A stretch of DNA of 64,000 bases, from positions 29,536,532 through 29,600,531 of the forward strand of contig CM066912.1 in the NCBI GenBank assembly GCA_033964015.1, given 5' to 3'. The notes under the pieces were generated by a model that made no database searches, was not told where the DNA came from, and saw only the letters and a program-made list of their open reading frames with translations. How positions within the stretch are numbered: the first letter of the stretch is position 1; every line of letters begins with the position of its first letter. A program made the translations under genes and the position numbers. Source of the DNA: Scolanthus callimorphus. Lineage: Eukaryota > Cnidaria > Anthozoa > Actiniaria > Edwardsiidae. Positions 11,601 to 26,100 of this stretch are shown piece after piece.

Positions 11601-14600
11601 AATTAATTTGAAAGGCATATACAACAGAGCTGTGTTGGAAAAAAATATGACACTTTGGCGTTCAAGGTACGATGCACGACGGTATGTCGTCAATGCTTTT
11701 TAGGGAGGGGAGACTCACCATTATTTGCACCCTGTTGCCCTGCAAAGAAAAACAAATCGGTACGTGGTTTGAAGATTGACAAACACGCAAACAGTGAAAC
11801 TACTCAGGGTACTTAAACACGAGGTTCCGGTATAAAAGGGATAACCCCGGGGCCCGAGAACAATCAGTTATCAATCAGCTGTCAACGAGTGAACATCTCA
11901 CTTCATCTCTCTGTACCGCGAAATTCAAAATTTAGAATTCAAAACCGATGCAAAAGTACAAATAAATAATTTCCTAGCTCTTTAAACCAATGTGCCTTTT
12001 CATTTATTGCAAAATAATTTTATTCGAACCTATTTCTGACCGAACAAAAGCGATGTTTTATTCTCAGCGGAGAGCGAGACTAATTAGTATTCAAAAGAGC
12101 GAAGATTATTCTGTGCTGCGAAGAAAAGCGTTTTTATCCGAACCAAATCAGGTTCGAATAAAATTATTTTGCAAGAAATGAGAAGGAATACAAATTTAAA
12201 CAGGTAGGAAATCATTTGTTGCCGTTTTTGCTCGCATTTTGAATTCTAAATTTTGAATTTCGCGGTACAGAGAGACGAAGTGAGATGTTCACTATTTGAC
12301 AGCTGATTAATAACTGATTGTTCTCGAGCCCCGGGTGGGAGGAGTTATCCCTTTTATACCGGAACCTCGTGTTTAAGGTGGATCGACCCAGTAATTTTGT
12401 ACCCATGCCAACCAATTTTGAACCTCTCATATAAAAGCAGGTTGATTTCTATCGCGCATTCAATATAACACACATACTACCCATAGACTGAAATACATGT
12501 CAGTACAAAAGTTGGAGAGATCGGAGTTAGTATCACGTGACAATTGGGCCACGCCTATTTCCACTCTCACCCCAGTTTCAGGATGTAACGACATTTTTTC
12601 GAAAAATGCTCTACGGTTCCTCGAGATTGATTGATTGCCTACGTGTAACCGAAGTTTGACTAAATTCTACAAGACCGATCTGAAGATATTTTAGGATTTA
12701 TAAATCAGGGCTATAATTTATGTAAAATCCAGTGTTAAGAATTAACATGACAGAGTATCAACATAATGGCCCTACGCATCGGCTTACTGCGAAATTTGGG
12801 CCTACTTTCACGAAATTCGGACTGATTTGAAAAATCGTAGTTTTTTTCACTTCAAATTTTTGGACGACTCCGATTGATCAATGAAAATTTGTCTCCAGCG
12901 TTTCATATCAATTGAAATCTTCTATGGTTATCAAATGTGGACGCAAAGATCGGTAAATATTGGATGGATTCGTGGAGTTTCTGCTCGGGGACTTGCTATT
13001 GTTCTTCCAATGCGGCACACGTTGATATTCACGGGTGACTGCTCTCCGAATCGTCCCCGCTATATGGTAATTAAATGCATAACAAAAGACCAAAAAACCT
13101 AAGAAAATTATCATACATCGGAGACTAGCCAAGCAAGGACAAGCCCACGTGCGCTCCATTGGAATTCGATTTTGTGCCGAATGGGGAACAAAAGCAAATC
13201 CCAGAGTAGAAAGTACAGAAATTCATCCAATATTTACCTATCTTTGCGTCCCCAGTTGACAGCCTTAGAGGATTTCAATTGATATGAAACGTTGGAGATA
13301 AACTTTGCATTGATCGATTGGAGTCGTCCAAAATTTTGGAGCGAAAAAAACTACGATTTTTTAAATCAGACCAAATTTCGTGAAAGTAGGCCCAAATTTC
13401 GCGTTGAGCCGATGCGTGGAGGAATTATGTTGATACGTACATTTCTATATTTTTCGAAATCGCAAAATAATATTTAATTTTAATCAAAAGCATGACCTTC
13501 CTTGAACAATTACAAATAGATTGGGCTATAAAAGCCTTCAATTTATGACCAGGAAGTACCAAACTCCGACATATTTATTCACTTCACTGAATTTTACATA
13601 AATTATAGCCATTATTTATAAATCCTTTTAAGGATTATTTAAAAATATCTTCAAATCGGTCTTGTAAAATTTAATCAAACTTCGGTTACACGGAGGCAAC
13701 CACTCAATCTCGAGGTACCGTAGAGCATTTTTCGAAAAAATGTCGTTACAGCCTGAAAATGGGCTGAGAGTAGAAATAGGCGTGGCCCGATTGTCACGTG
13801 ATACTAACCCCGATCTCCCCAACGTTTGTACTGACATGTATTTCAGTCTATTGGTAGCATGTGTGTTATATTGGATGCGCGATAGAAATCAACCTGTTTT
13901 TATATGAGAGGTTCAAAATTGGTTGGCATGGGTACAAAATTACTGGGTCGATCCACCTTAAGACATGGGTCCAAAGCAAATCCAATATGGCGGACGCAAA
14001 ACCAAGGGGGGTGGTGGTTTTATATATGCTTATGGAAGTTGATGAATATAAATTGCATTTGACATTCTGAACCGCCTTTTTGATATTTTGTCTCCATCGC
14101 AACAAATCTCTCGACCTTAAAATCGATTTTTGGATAAACCTCTTCGGGAAAGTAGGAAGACAAATAATATTTGATATATTTTTTGGTGATTTTAGAAGAG
14201 CAAAAAAGTGGCACTCAAATAAATCAAATGAGGATGGCTGGAAATGTTTATTACAATCATGGGTTTTCCTGGTATGCGCGGATTCGTCATCGAGCATGCT
14301 CCGGCCAAAGAAGTAATCACAACGGACATACCTTGGTCTTTAAGGGTTTTCTTGGCCAAAGGTTGGCCATAAGACGCACCTTGGTTTTCATCGACCCCTA
14401 CATGAGAAATATAGGTGTGAAAAAAACAAATTTTACGTGACTGCAAATACATCGAGCCAATCACAAACGAGAGAAATTACAAGTTGCTGCTAAATGGTTT
14501 CCCCATCAGCTAATCAGAAGCCAAAAAATATGACCACTGAAATATGATTGGTTGATAGAAAGGAAATTACAGGTTGCTGCTGAATGGTTTCCCCGGCTGC

Positions 14601-17600
14601 CAATCAGAAGCCTAATACAATATGACCACTGAAATATGATTGGTTGATAGAAAGGAAATTACAGGTTGCCGCTGAATGGTTTTCCTGTCAGCCAATCAGA
14701 AGCCAGATAAAATATGACCACTAAAATATGATTGGTTGATGGAATACATTTTGGTTTGAGGTCAAGAGAAATCCTGTTTTATTTTTATCATAACTACGAC
14801 ATTTAATTTTCCTGGTTTGGCCAGTTTTTGCCGTTCAATTTCCAGGATAACTTGCACGAGCGAACGACATTATGATGCCTCACCTGTCTCACTACCAACT
14901 CTCAGATCTGTTGAAAGGAAACAGTTACAAGATAGTTATTTATTTATTTTATCTTTAATATGATTTGCCCGAGTGCCGGGAAATCCTCACAGAGCGAGGC
15001 TCCATCCAATTACGAGGTTCCCTGGTCAATGTAGTGGGTTAGTAAGTTGTTAGCCCTGCACTGAGAATGGGCAACTTCCGACGTCCCCGTGGTTCTTTAA
15101 CGTCCCTCTGGTTCTGGTTAGTGTAGTGCATGTTAGAGACGGGACCTACGGTTTAACGTCCTTATCCGAGAAGACGCGAAGGTCTAACCATTTGCAGATA
15201 TTAGAGCAAAGGCAGCACAAGTTAGCCAGATTTGTGCTCAGTACATAAGTTCTTACGTCGAGAACATAGTATTTTAAGGAGCTTACTACTCAAATACTCA
15301 ATTTTTTACTTCATCAAAGGTGAACCCTAAAAATACTCCTCGGTCCTAAAGTACCTTCGTCAGCGTATCGTTTTTGTTCAATTCAAAGAAGCAATAGAAA
15401 GTACCCCCACCCCAGGCCTCGAGCATACGCGGGATTTTGAAAATTGTAAAAAAGCCTATAAGTGCAGTTTTGCACCAAAGTTTCCCTAAACAGCTGCATG
15501 CCCGCGTCTTGCAGGCCTATCGTACAGCATTGAAAATCAAGAAGGGCAAAATACACCAAGCTTGTACTAATCTAGCTGTTGAAAGGTTACAAACCTAGAC
15601 GGTCAGTTTGCTTATTTGTTGTGAACTGATCTTCATTGGCCTGCCAGATTTTATTTTGGTAGGTACAACAAATTTTCACCTGCCATTTTATATATTGACC
15701 TGCCGAATAAACTAGATTGAGTTTGAATAAAAATAAAGTTATAACCTTTAATCTAAGACAAGTAAATGTAAGCAAGTGAATTGGAATCCATTTCAATTTC
15801 ATTTTAATTGTGACAATCATTCAGAGATTCATTGTATATGCAGTAGATATTTTTCGCCTGCCATTTTGTTTTGCTTTTGGCATGCCATTAATTTTTGGGC
15901 CTGCCAAGTGTTAAATATGACTTGACATTTGGCCGCTGGCATCCAGCTATTTCGAGCCAAATTACCTATAACATCGTGACATTCGCCATTTTAACTTCCA
16001 CAAAGTTCCACGTCGTTGTCCTTTTGTGTTTTCAAAACCTTTTTCATCGCTTTGTCACTCACAAAAGCTCGTTTTTTATGGCTTCAAGCCTCGCTTGATA
16101 AACCACTTGTGGCTAGCGGAACTGTCCCACTTTCCCCGAATGAGCGGTGCTCCTTAGCGGCCAAAGGCCGCAGAGCGGAGCACCATAGGTATCGCAGTAA
16201 GAATACAATAGAGTTCCGGTATACGATCGACTTCATTTTTCATGGTTCACCGGTATTCCCATTTGGGTATCGGGGGCGCGTCCGTGTCTGCGCGCCCCTA
16301 CCACAGGCAACCCAAAAACGTATTTCATTTCGGCGGGAAAAATATGTAACCGGAGCTCCGCTTTTAGCCAGTGGCTAAATCTATATATTAGGTAGTTATA
16401 AAAAAATCCGTACCCCTATGTTGAGGACCCAAGGTTCAGCTTCCTATCCTGGAAATTTTATGTTGTCCCTACCTCCATACTAGTCCAATACTCTGACAAA
16501 TTTATGCATGGTATTGTTCTCCTCAATTGTATTGCCTCGTTCTATAATACACTCCATTGCACTGCATTGTTTTAGACAATGCCTTGCATAAATTTATCAT
16601 TGTATTGGACAACCCTCCCTACCTACCAAGAAACCCAGCGAATTTTACCATGACCACACACGACATTATGCTAACCCACCTGGAAACCATCCCAACTTGG
16701 AATTCCAGTGCTTTTTGATTGAACCACCCACCCTGGAATTCCGAGGTCCTCAACAGGGGGAGGGGGGGATTTTATGCAACTGCCCATTTGCCCATTGCTA
16801 ATTAGGTCCTAAAGTCTCGCGCAACTGTGCTATAATCAGAAGAATTATTATCTTGACTATTTTCACATACCTTTGGCGAAGGGCTTGACGGTTTGTCTAA
16901 GGTTTTTTCCATCTGGTTGGTGGTCAAAATCTAAAGCTACAAAGGCACCAAATTTGCTTTTTGCCTTTGCAATACCAACTTGTTTAGCTGAAGTGGTAAT
17001 CAGTTGCACGAAATCTAAGGCCTTAGGTTGAGGCCACTCGGGATCAGGCCAGTTGTAAGCTTCCACGGATTTGTAGATTTGTCCAATGATATAAAATACA
17101 AGTTCCTAAAATAATAAAACATTCCATTGTATATGAATGAAATCAAATCTCATACTCTACTATATAGCGCTGTTCACGCTGACGTCATCAATTGTTAATG
17201 TGTCAACCAGAAATCAATTGGTTCACAGAAAAAACGGCGCTATTCAATCTACGGTTGGCGCATTAGCGTTAGAATGGAGGCACCTTTGATAAACGGTAAA
17301 TGAACTGCATCCCACAGTTTCTTAAGGACGCTGCCTACATTTTTTCTTGCTGAAATATACTTACCTGTGGATTTGAAATTTTGACTATTTGCTGCGTAAA
17401 GATCAAAGACAAAGATGATGCACAATCATCATCTTGCAGATAGCATCTCGCTAATATCGTCAATTTTAAGTTAAGAGCGAGAGAAAAAAATCACCATCTG
17501 CAGCCCGTTAGTTGTGCTCAAGATGATATTTTGTGCTCTGATATTTAGTGTTCTGATATATAAAATTTGAAGTTTGCATTGATGTTCATCAAGAAAAATC

Positions 17601-20600
17601 AAAAAGCACTTCCTGGCATCAAATTTGGCAGACGTTAAGAGATTTCGCCGATTTCAAAACCCATCAAATTTTATAATTATTAGAAAGCAAATTTTATAAT
17701 TATTAGAAAGCAAGCTGAAAATTTTTGAATTTCAAAGGCAAAAAAGAGTCGCCTGGAATATCACAATTAGTCAGACGCTCTAAATACTGAGCTATAATGA
17801 ACTCTTGGGTGAGCAGGTCGTGAGTAAGCCGTCACAAAATATTCAAGTAGTATGAATAAGGATGCTCATAGCAGTTTTTCATGTCCTCCAATGGGCTGTA
17901 TCTCATGCGGAAATGCACAGAACGGAAAGCCACTTTACAAGTAAAAATGTAAACCAATCAGAGAGCGTATTTTACTAGTTCTACACAGATATGCGCATAA
18001 TCAGATTCCAACCCGTAGAATATTGTAGCTTGATAGATAAATTATTATACATTGTACTCACTATCTCGATTCTGATTGGCTAAAAGCGCGCGCTTTACTT
18101 TGGGAATCACGCACTTTAAGGGTCTCCAAGGAATCAGCATGCTGATTCTTGAAGAATCAGCTAGCTGATTCTTGATCCTACGCGCGCAATGTTTCATGGG
18201 ACTACAGCCCTTGAATGCTTCCCCTATTTAACAAGGCGGCTTGTGTAAAAGAAATTGCTTGACAGAAACAAAGTATTTTCACTGAATCAATGTATAATAA
18301 AACAATTATTGAATTCGGTTTTTGTGATTTCCAGAATAAACAATATCTCGCCAAGTGGAATCTCGCCAAGAGATTCCACCTCGACATTGTTTATTCTGGA
18401 AATCACAAAAACCTCATCCAATAGAGCAGATTTCAGATGACCATCGTGAAAGTAAACGCTATTGTGCAATCACTAGCCAATCAGAAACAAGAGTAATTAC
18501 AACTTACTGCTGAATGGTTTCCAGCCCAGCCAATCAGGAGCCGAACCAATTGGCTAGTAATTCCTTGCTTGTAATTAGTTCGCAATTTGATTGGTTGATA
18601 GAAATAAGCAGCCAATGAGAAAGCAAACCAATTGCAAACACGACGGTCATCTGAAATCCGCTCTAATTGCTTATTACTGAATACGGATAACCTCTAAGGT
18701 ATACCTGTGCATTTTCAGGAGCATTTCGCGCGCGGACTATTTGTCCATATGGCGAATTCGTATCGATGCTCGTCTTTCCGAGCGCACCGGATTTTTGAGC
18801 TATTTTATTTGCCGCCTGATCCAATGTGCGGTTGTGGATCAGTGGACCTACTCCATGGCAAAATCGCATAAGGTTGATTGCGGTCAACATGTACTGCTGA
18901 AACGGAGCTAAAAATAAATAAGAAAAAAAAAAGGTTAAGGAAGCTAGATAAACAGGTTGGGCGCGTGTACTTGTCATTATCCATTATTATACACCTAATT
19001 TAGAAAAGGTTGCTTTGGTCATCTTTGGTCATTGAACGCCTTTGTTTCGTTGTCACTGAAGCAAATAATTTCTATGTTTCGCGATATAATTGAATGACCT
19101 AAGACCAAACGCCAAAGCAACCTTTTCCGAATTAGGTGTATAAGTGTTAAAACTCACTTTTTTAGCACCTTTTTTGTCGAGTCACACGAACGTCAAGAAA
19201 TTTAAATGTTTCCCTGGCGACAACTGGGAGGGCAACAGTATGTTTTTATGGGACCCGAAGTAACAAAAACGGAATGTACGTGACTAAAAAATATCAAAAC
19301 CGGAAACCAAAATCCACATTTGCGCGCGCTTTAGTTATATCAAATCTCTTACTTGAGTCCGAAAATGAATAATTTATTTATATTGTTTATTCCCCACAGC
19401 CTCGTATTGCATTTTTAAACCGCACCGGGAGATTGAGGAGCTATAAATTTTTTTCCAGGGGGGTTGTATTGGACTATGAAAATTCCACGGGAGGGTGTGT
19501 GTCTGGAGACTGGAAATTCCAAGAGGGTAGGGGTAAAAAAGGTGACTTTCCAGGGGCCCTAGCGGAGGGACGCCAACATGGCGGCCAAATTACCGTTTGT
19601 CCAAAAGGCTATTTCTGGTTCGATACTTAACCATTATCCTGCGAGATTGCGCAGAATATCGTCTGATACTTAGCCGACGAGGGACGAAGTCCCGAGTTGG
19701 CTAAAATCAGACCATATTCTGAAAAATCGAGCAGGATAATGGTTTTATTATTCAGCACATCGATAGCACAAAAAACCCCGAAAAAAATGACTTTTTCGTA
19801 TTATTTACGAGCTCAAAACATCATATTTTCCTCAGAGACGGATATCGCAGGATAGCTGTCATGTACATAAGACAGCTATTGGCGTTCCAATGACCATATT
19901 TGGGCAGTGCATCGATGTGCTGAATAATAATAAATGGTAGAATGGTAGGATATCAATCATTTTGACATGCTGGCATGCAAAAATTAAAAGCCCCTCCCCA
20001 CCCCCCTGAATCCGCCCCTGATAATTTTAGTCAGGTCACAAGTGAGACACAGCAATACATACATAGTCCTGGTGCCGGTGTGGGCGGAGTTGTTTTATTT
20101 TGGTTTCCGCCAGACGACGTTGCGATGCTTTGAGTGGTGGATCCTGGAGGAATTAATGAGATATTACGAGACGGATAAAAGAAAACTGCAAACAGAGGCT
20201 AAAGTTATGTGATCATTTTTTAATTTGGATGAATAAGATCTATTTTATTTGTAATCCAAAGTCCCAGGGCAAATTTCATTCATTTCTATGTTACCCTTGT
20301 ACCTTTGTTAAAGTATATATACACTACAGATTGCAGGGCTTGAAATTAAGAAATAATCGTAATTTTACACCTTTTACCAACATTGTAGATGTAATTTATC
20401 AAAAATCTAGGCGTAAATCCACTAGGAGAACTCTGTAGAAACTCAAAACGCAGTTGTTATTTTATGCCTAAGTCTAAAAAGTTAGGCGTAAAATGAAATT
20501 TTTAGGCGTATTAACGCCTGTATCGGGCACAATTTCAAGCCCTGGATTGTCTCTAAATTTATCTATGTGGGAGCTTACCAAAAAAAAAATCCGTGGTTTA

Positions 20601-23098
20601 AAGCGCTACTTTTTTAGTCATTTTATAACCTACACTGTATAAGGACATTTATTATGCAAAGCTAAGGCACCTAGAGGCAAGAGGGTGCAACATTTGCGCA
20701 AATAAGAGTGCGCTATTTTGCGCATGCGCAAAAATTGAATTGCTTTAAGTAAGGCTACTTTTAAGTAATATTGAAGCCTAGACTATATTACTTAAAAGTA
20801 GCCTTACTTAAGCAATTCAATTTTTTGCGCATGCGTCCTTACCTGCTCTTCACAAAGATGGTAAACCATATATATATCTATTATATTATTATTATTATAT
20901 ATATTATTTTTCTTTTTCTTTTTTTGCGCTGATCAAAGTTTCACCTTTCCGAAATTATATATTTACCAATTATTCCTCGAGACCGAATGGGCTCTGAGTC
21001 AATAGCCCATGAGGCCGAATGGGCTATTGACTCAGAGGCCATGAGGGCGAGAGGGATAATTGTTTTAGTCAAATCACACTAGTAGGTCAATTTGTATTTT
21101 TACTGGTCATTTGCCATTTTCTGGCTTTCAAATCCGACACTTTTCGCTACTGGTAGGCTATAACTTATAGCTATAACTTATAGCCTACTAGTAGCTATAA
21201 CTTATAGCCTACTAGTAGCTCAACCAATCAGAAAGCAGCATTGATAATAGACCACTAGTGTGATTTGACTAAATGATCATATCCTCCAAAAGGTGCTCGA
21301 GCTCTTTAAAGACCCCGTGTCAGCCACTCCTTTGTTATTGTTCTCGTTCAATATAAGAAGACGAATTACGTGTAGAAATCTCTAAATCAACATTTAAAAG
21401 CAAAGTTTCAGATTTCATTTACCAAATTCATTCGACAAAACTGCTCTTTATTCTCTAAATGGTATGTCACGCGAATATTATAAAAGTTATGAACAAATTT
21501 ATATTTACAGAAAATACGCAAAACAAAAATTAACAAAGCTACTAACCTGCTGGGGCTGTAGACACGGATGCCGCTTTAGTGGTGGAAGCTGAAGCAGTTG
21601 TAGTACCACCACTTACTGCGCCTATCGAGTCAAGAAAATATTTCATCCTGTAATTTTCGTTTGTTTGTTTGCAGCGCGGTACAGTCACGATCGCGGCGCG
21701 GCACAACTCTTGCGCGGCACTTTTCACAGTCATGCGAAATCTGCTCTATCGTTGCCCGCTATTTATAATAGATAGATAGAAACTTTATTTCTGTGTCAAA
21801 CCACCTAGCTCGGGTAGAAAACCCAAACTAATTTGGGGACACAAAAAAAGAACGAAAAATATAAAATATAGAAGAATAATGTTACAAATATTAAAAATAT
21901 AGTGCTAGTGTAATATCTACAATATTTACAATGTTGTTTACAATATTCTGATTATATAAAAGATAAAAGAAAGTCTTTAAAAATTACAGAGGTGACAGCA
22001 CTTGTACCCACTATCTGCTAATATCGTTATATCAACAGCTCGTGTTCTGTTTTTAAATAGATTTAAGTTAGCAGCCTCTCTAAGGTCTGGGGAAAATCTC
22101 CCCCATAACTTGGGCCCGAGGTAGCGCAAGGAATAAACAAAACCTGCAGGATTTTGCTTCTCTTATCTAATAGTTTAGAAAATTAATATTTCCTTTTCGG
22201 ATGAGAATAGAAAGAGAATAAAAAGGTCCTTACTTGTCGTTGATTTAGTTGTAGGCGTTCCTGCTACAGTGCTAGATGCAGTTGTTGACTTTGTGGTTGG
22301 TGCACCACTTGTGGGCTTGGATGCAGTGCTAGATGTAGCCGCCTTGGTTGTTGGCTTTGTGGTTGGCGCGCCACTTGTGGGCTTGGGTGCACTTGTCGGC
22401 GTTGACCCACCACCTGGTTTAGTAGGTTGAGAGGAAGTTGCCGTTGTAGGTTTCGTCGTCGGGGTTATGGTAGTTGGTGCAGAAGACGTTGGACCTAATA
22501 AAAGCACACGATTCAATGCGTGAGTTTTTAGACAACACAAATTCATAAAGGCGGTGACCCCAATGTCGTCACGGTTCCCTCCTATACGTTCCAGTTGCCT
22601 CTTCCTAAAACAAATTACGGGAACAGGCGCATTAGATATAGGGGTGCTTATTTCAATTGTATGCTTTGGGCGTCATAGTGCCCTCACCTTGCTGGGCTTC
22701 CTAGTAATTTTTTATGTGATTGTAAGTTAAGTCATACCAGAAGCATATAACTTAGTTGAAACATGTAACGGCGAACTATGCTGTGGATTATTCATGTAAT
22801 ACTGGCGGACATTTCACTCGTTGCTCGCATTTTTCCTCACCCCTGCGGGGCTCGGAAAAACACGCCCGCAACTCGTAAAATAACCGCCCGTATTACATGA
22901 AAAATCATCTAAGAAGATATATTTATTATATACCAATCAGTGAATAGTCATTTTCGCACGCTCTGATTGGTTCCTGAAATAGTAGATATCAAAAACTATT
23001 TACTGTTTTGAGAAAACTATCAAAATGGTGGCTCTTTTCGCGCGCGATACTGCGTCTTGAATCTTTTAAAACCGTATTTTATTCTACTGATTTGGTAT

Positions 23099-23131
<33 letters not shown>

Positions 23132-26100
23132 CAGCGGTGGATATCCACCACTATTCACCTCCTCTTCGGGGAATAGTTGTTAAATATTAACGTGATGAAG
23201 ATGTACAAACGAGTGAAATTACAAGTTGTAACCTGCTTGCAAGAGGTAGATAGTGTTTTTTTCCGCGGAGAAAATAAATTTTCCTTTGTTTTCGGAGCAT
23301 GACGTAAGTCATGCGTTGGTATGTATGTTATTTCATTTATCCTGAAACAAGCTGCCAAATGTTTAACAACATTGTTGTCTTTGATTCTGTGTGTTCTAGT
23401 CTTGTGTAGAATGAAATGGAAAATGTTTTTCATTCATTTGGACGAACTGGTGAGGGAGAATGAAAGCCGAGTTTACAATGTGATTTTATTTATTTTTTGA
23501 TATTTTTAGATTAAATATTATACACTTAATGACTGCTTCCGAGGGAAACAGCGAGTTTTGTTTTCCCGAGGGTGCAGTCATTAAGTGTTTTATTATATAG
23601 CAAAAAGAAAATACGGTAAAAGTCATAAAAAATCAACCGCCGAAATTTCTCTCTCTAGCGATGTCGCCCGCGCGGGCTGCATTGGATTTGTAGCCCGCCA
23701 CGTGACCATGATAGAACCAATCAGAGCGCGCGCTTTGATTGAAATGGTTTCCGCGTCAGCCAATCATAAGCCCGGTAAAATTGCTATCAGGCCGATGTGA
23801 TCACATAATCAGTATGATTGGTTGACAGAAACAAGCAACAAATCGGAGAATGCAAAGGAAACGCGAATTTGGACCAAAACCTGACAGAATTTGAGCATGA
23901 ACAAAAACCAAAGTTATCAAAATATTTTGTAACCCTGTTAGCATGTCAAAAGAAATTTTGCATGTTATTAACCATTTTTGCAATTTGTTACCTTTTTTGG
24001 TACTTTGTTACCTAAAAACTGCACTGCTCTCAGCCAATCAGAATCCATAATCTTTTTCATGTGTATTATTGTACCTTGAACAACTTTGGCTTGACCAGGG
24101 GAAAATAACGTCACTGGGAACGTTTTGCTGTTCGGAATTTTTGAACCAGACCACTCTTTACCACCGATCCACTCTTTGACTACGTCAGTTTTATACTTTT
24201 TCCCGTCGGGAGCTGTTAAGTTCACCTAGGAGACAATATATATGTATTTTTATAGCCTCAGGGCGCCCACTGAAGGTTACGGACTACCTTCGTGGTAATT
24301 TTCGATAGGTAGAATCTTAACAAATGATTCCTCATTCTAAAGCTTATTTCTTCTCCTCAACTATGAATTAATTTCGTGAAACACAATTTTTTTAGGGAGT
24401 TTCCTTCCGACGCATCGGATCAAGTTTCGAGAGCTCCACGCACGCGGATTGACCATGCTTTCGTTCTTTAACAACATTTCGCCGTGGGCTAAGATATGTT
24501 CTAAAAAACCGTGTTGGCGATTTTTGATAAACAAAATGTAAAGAAAATTCTAATAAGAAGAGATTTTGAAATACATAAACAAGCAAAAACATAAAGCGAA
24601 AATGTCCGACGTTTCGGCGTCATCGTGGCGCCATTATCAAGGGTAGTAAATTATGCGAGTGTTCAGAGTACTTAGAGTTCAGAGTCACTATATTTACATA
24701 AATCAGACAAAGACCTTTGCGCGTATGGAGTCTGACTGCACGTTCAGACGCGGTCTAAGCTGCTTGATGAACAACATTTCGTTAACAAGACAATCAAACC
24801 TATTAGCGCATTTTTTAAGCACGCGAAAACAATTTTGTAGGTATTGTGGAACAGCGCCTGAATGTTCGGCATCGTAATGCTTACGGATTGACGAGGTCTT
24901 GCTATTATGACCTGACACACGTACAAACAGATGCCCACGCGTAAGAAAAATTATTTCAAAAATCATAACTTGAAACGGATATCGCATTTCCAAAATCCTC
25001 GACACGACTTTTTAGAACACGTGTTAGGCCTACGGCAAACGCCGAACTTCAGTCGCTCTTCTGCTGTCGAACCTTTCCTTTTTCAAAGGATGCCACTTCA
25101 TTATACTTTATAATCAAGAATTTTCTATTGTTTTGTATTGGAACGGCGCGACTCTGGCACGGCGTTTGCCGTAGGCCTTAGTCAACGCTGATATGGTGTC
25201 AGCGAACGAAAATAGCCAATATTCGCGAGGGTGGAACTCTAAAAAGTTGAAATGATTCACCGGGAAGGGAACTCCATAAAAAAATGGGTTTTGTAAAATG
25301 AAATGAAATTATATACAGGGGCACAGCTAGGCACTGTCAAAATTTGTTAACGTATGGTAACTAAAAATTTACCCCAATGTAAAAAGTAACTTTATGTGGA
25401 GACAATTCAATGCAACCGCCTTAGAAACTGTCTCTCAGTCACTACAAAACTTGAACTAGTTATTTTAGCTCAGTCCTTAAAAGAATCACCAAAAATTTGT
25501 TAAGCCCGGGCTTAAAGGCAGCTACGCGCCTGATTTACCTAGTTTAGCCCAGGGCATAAGCTTAAAGTGAAGTATCACTTTTCGCGAAGTTATGCCATTT
25601 TAACGAAAAAGTACCACGAAGTTAGACCGTAACTTTAAGCCAGTTATGTAGCAGCTGCTCATAAGATCTAACACTATTGGCTTGCTACACCTCATTGTTC
25701 TATTGTATTCTCGTTCTATTCTGTGTTTCCATTGTTTTCACTTGGTGTAGCAATCCTATAGGATTAGTTCTTAGATACCTTTAAGCGGAAATAATACATT
25801 CATGTACCTTCACTTGTTAAAAATTTTACTGTTGACACAACAAGCCTAGTCTGGCTGCAGGACAGCGCGGACGGACACTTTTTGCTCCGGATATGGCTAT
25901 CGTCCACACTACACCGCCGAAAACGATCACCGAAAACGGATCAATCCGAAAACGCTCTCAAGAGATTTAGTTATCTAATATGATGGTCTAATAGGTTTTA
26001 GTGATGAATCAGTGATTGCTGCTGGAGCATGCGCGTATAGGCGATTATTTTGTTTACAGGTTGAGCTCATTAGCATAAGCAATGTTCAGCATCAGACTAT

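Noticed and set aside
13866..14464. Overlapping frames of 60-140 codons on both strands
   Set aside because: They cross the edge of the 1.6-kb foldback into unrelated DNA and show no domain or splice support.
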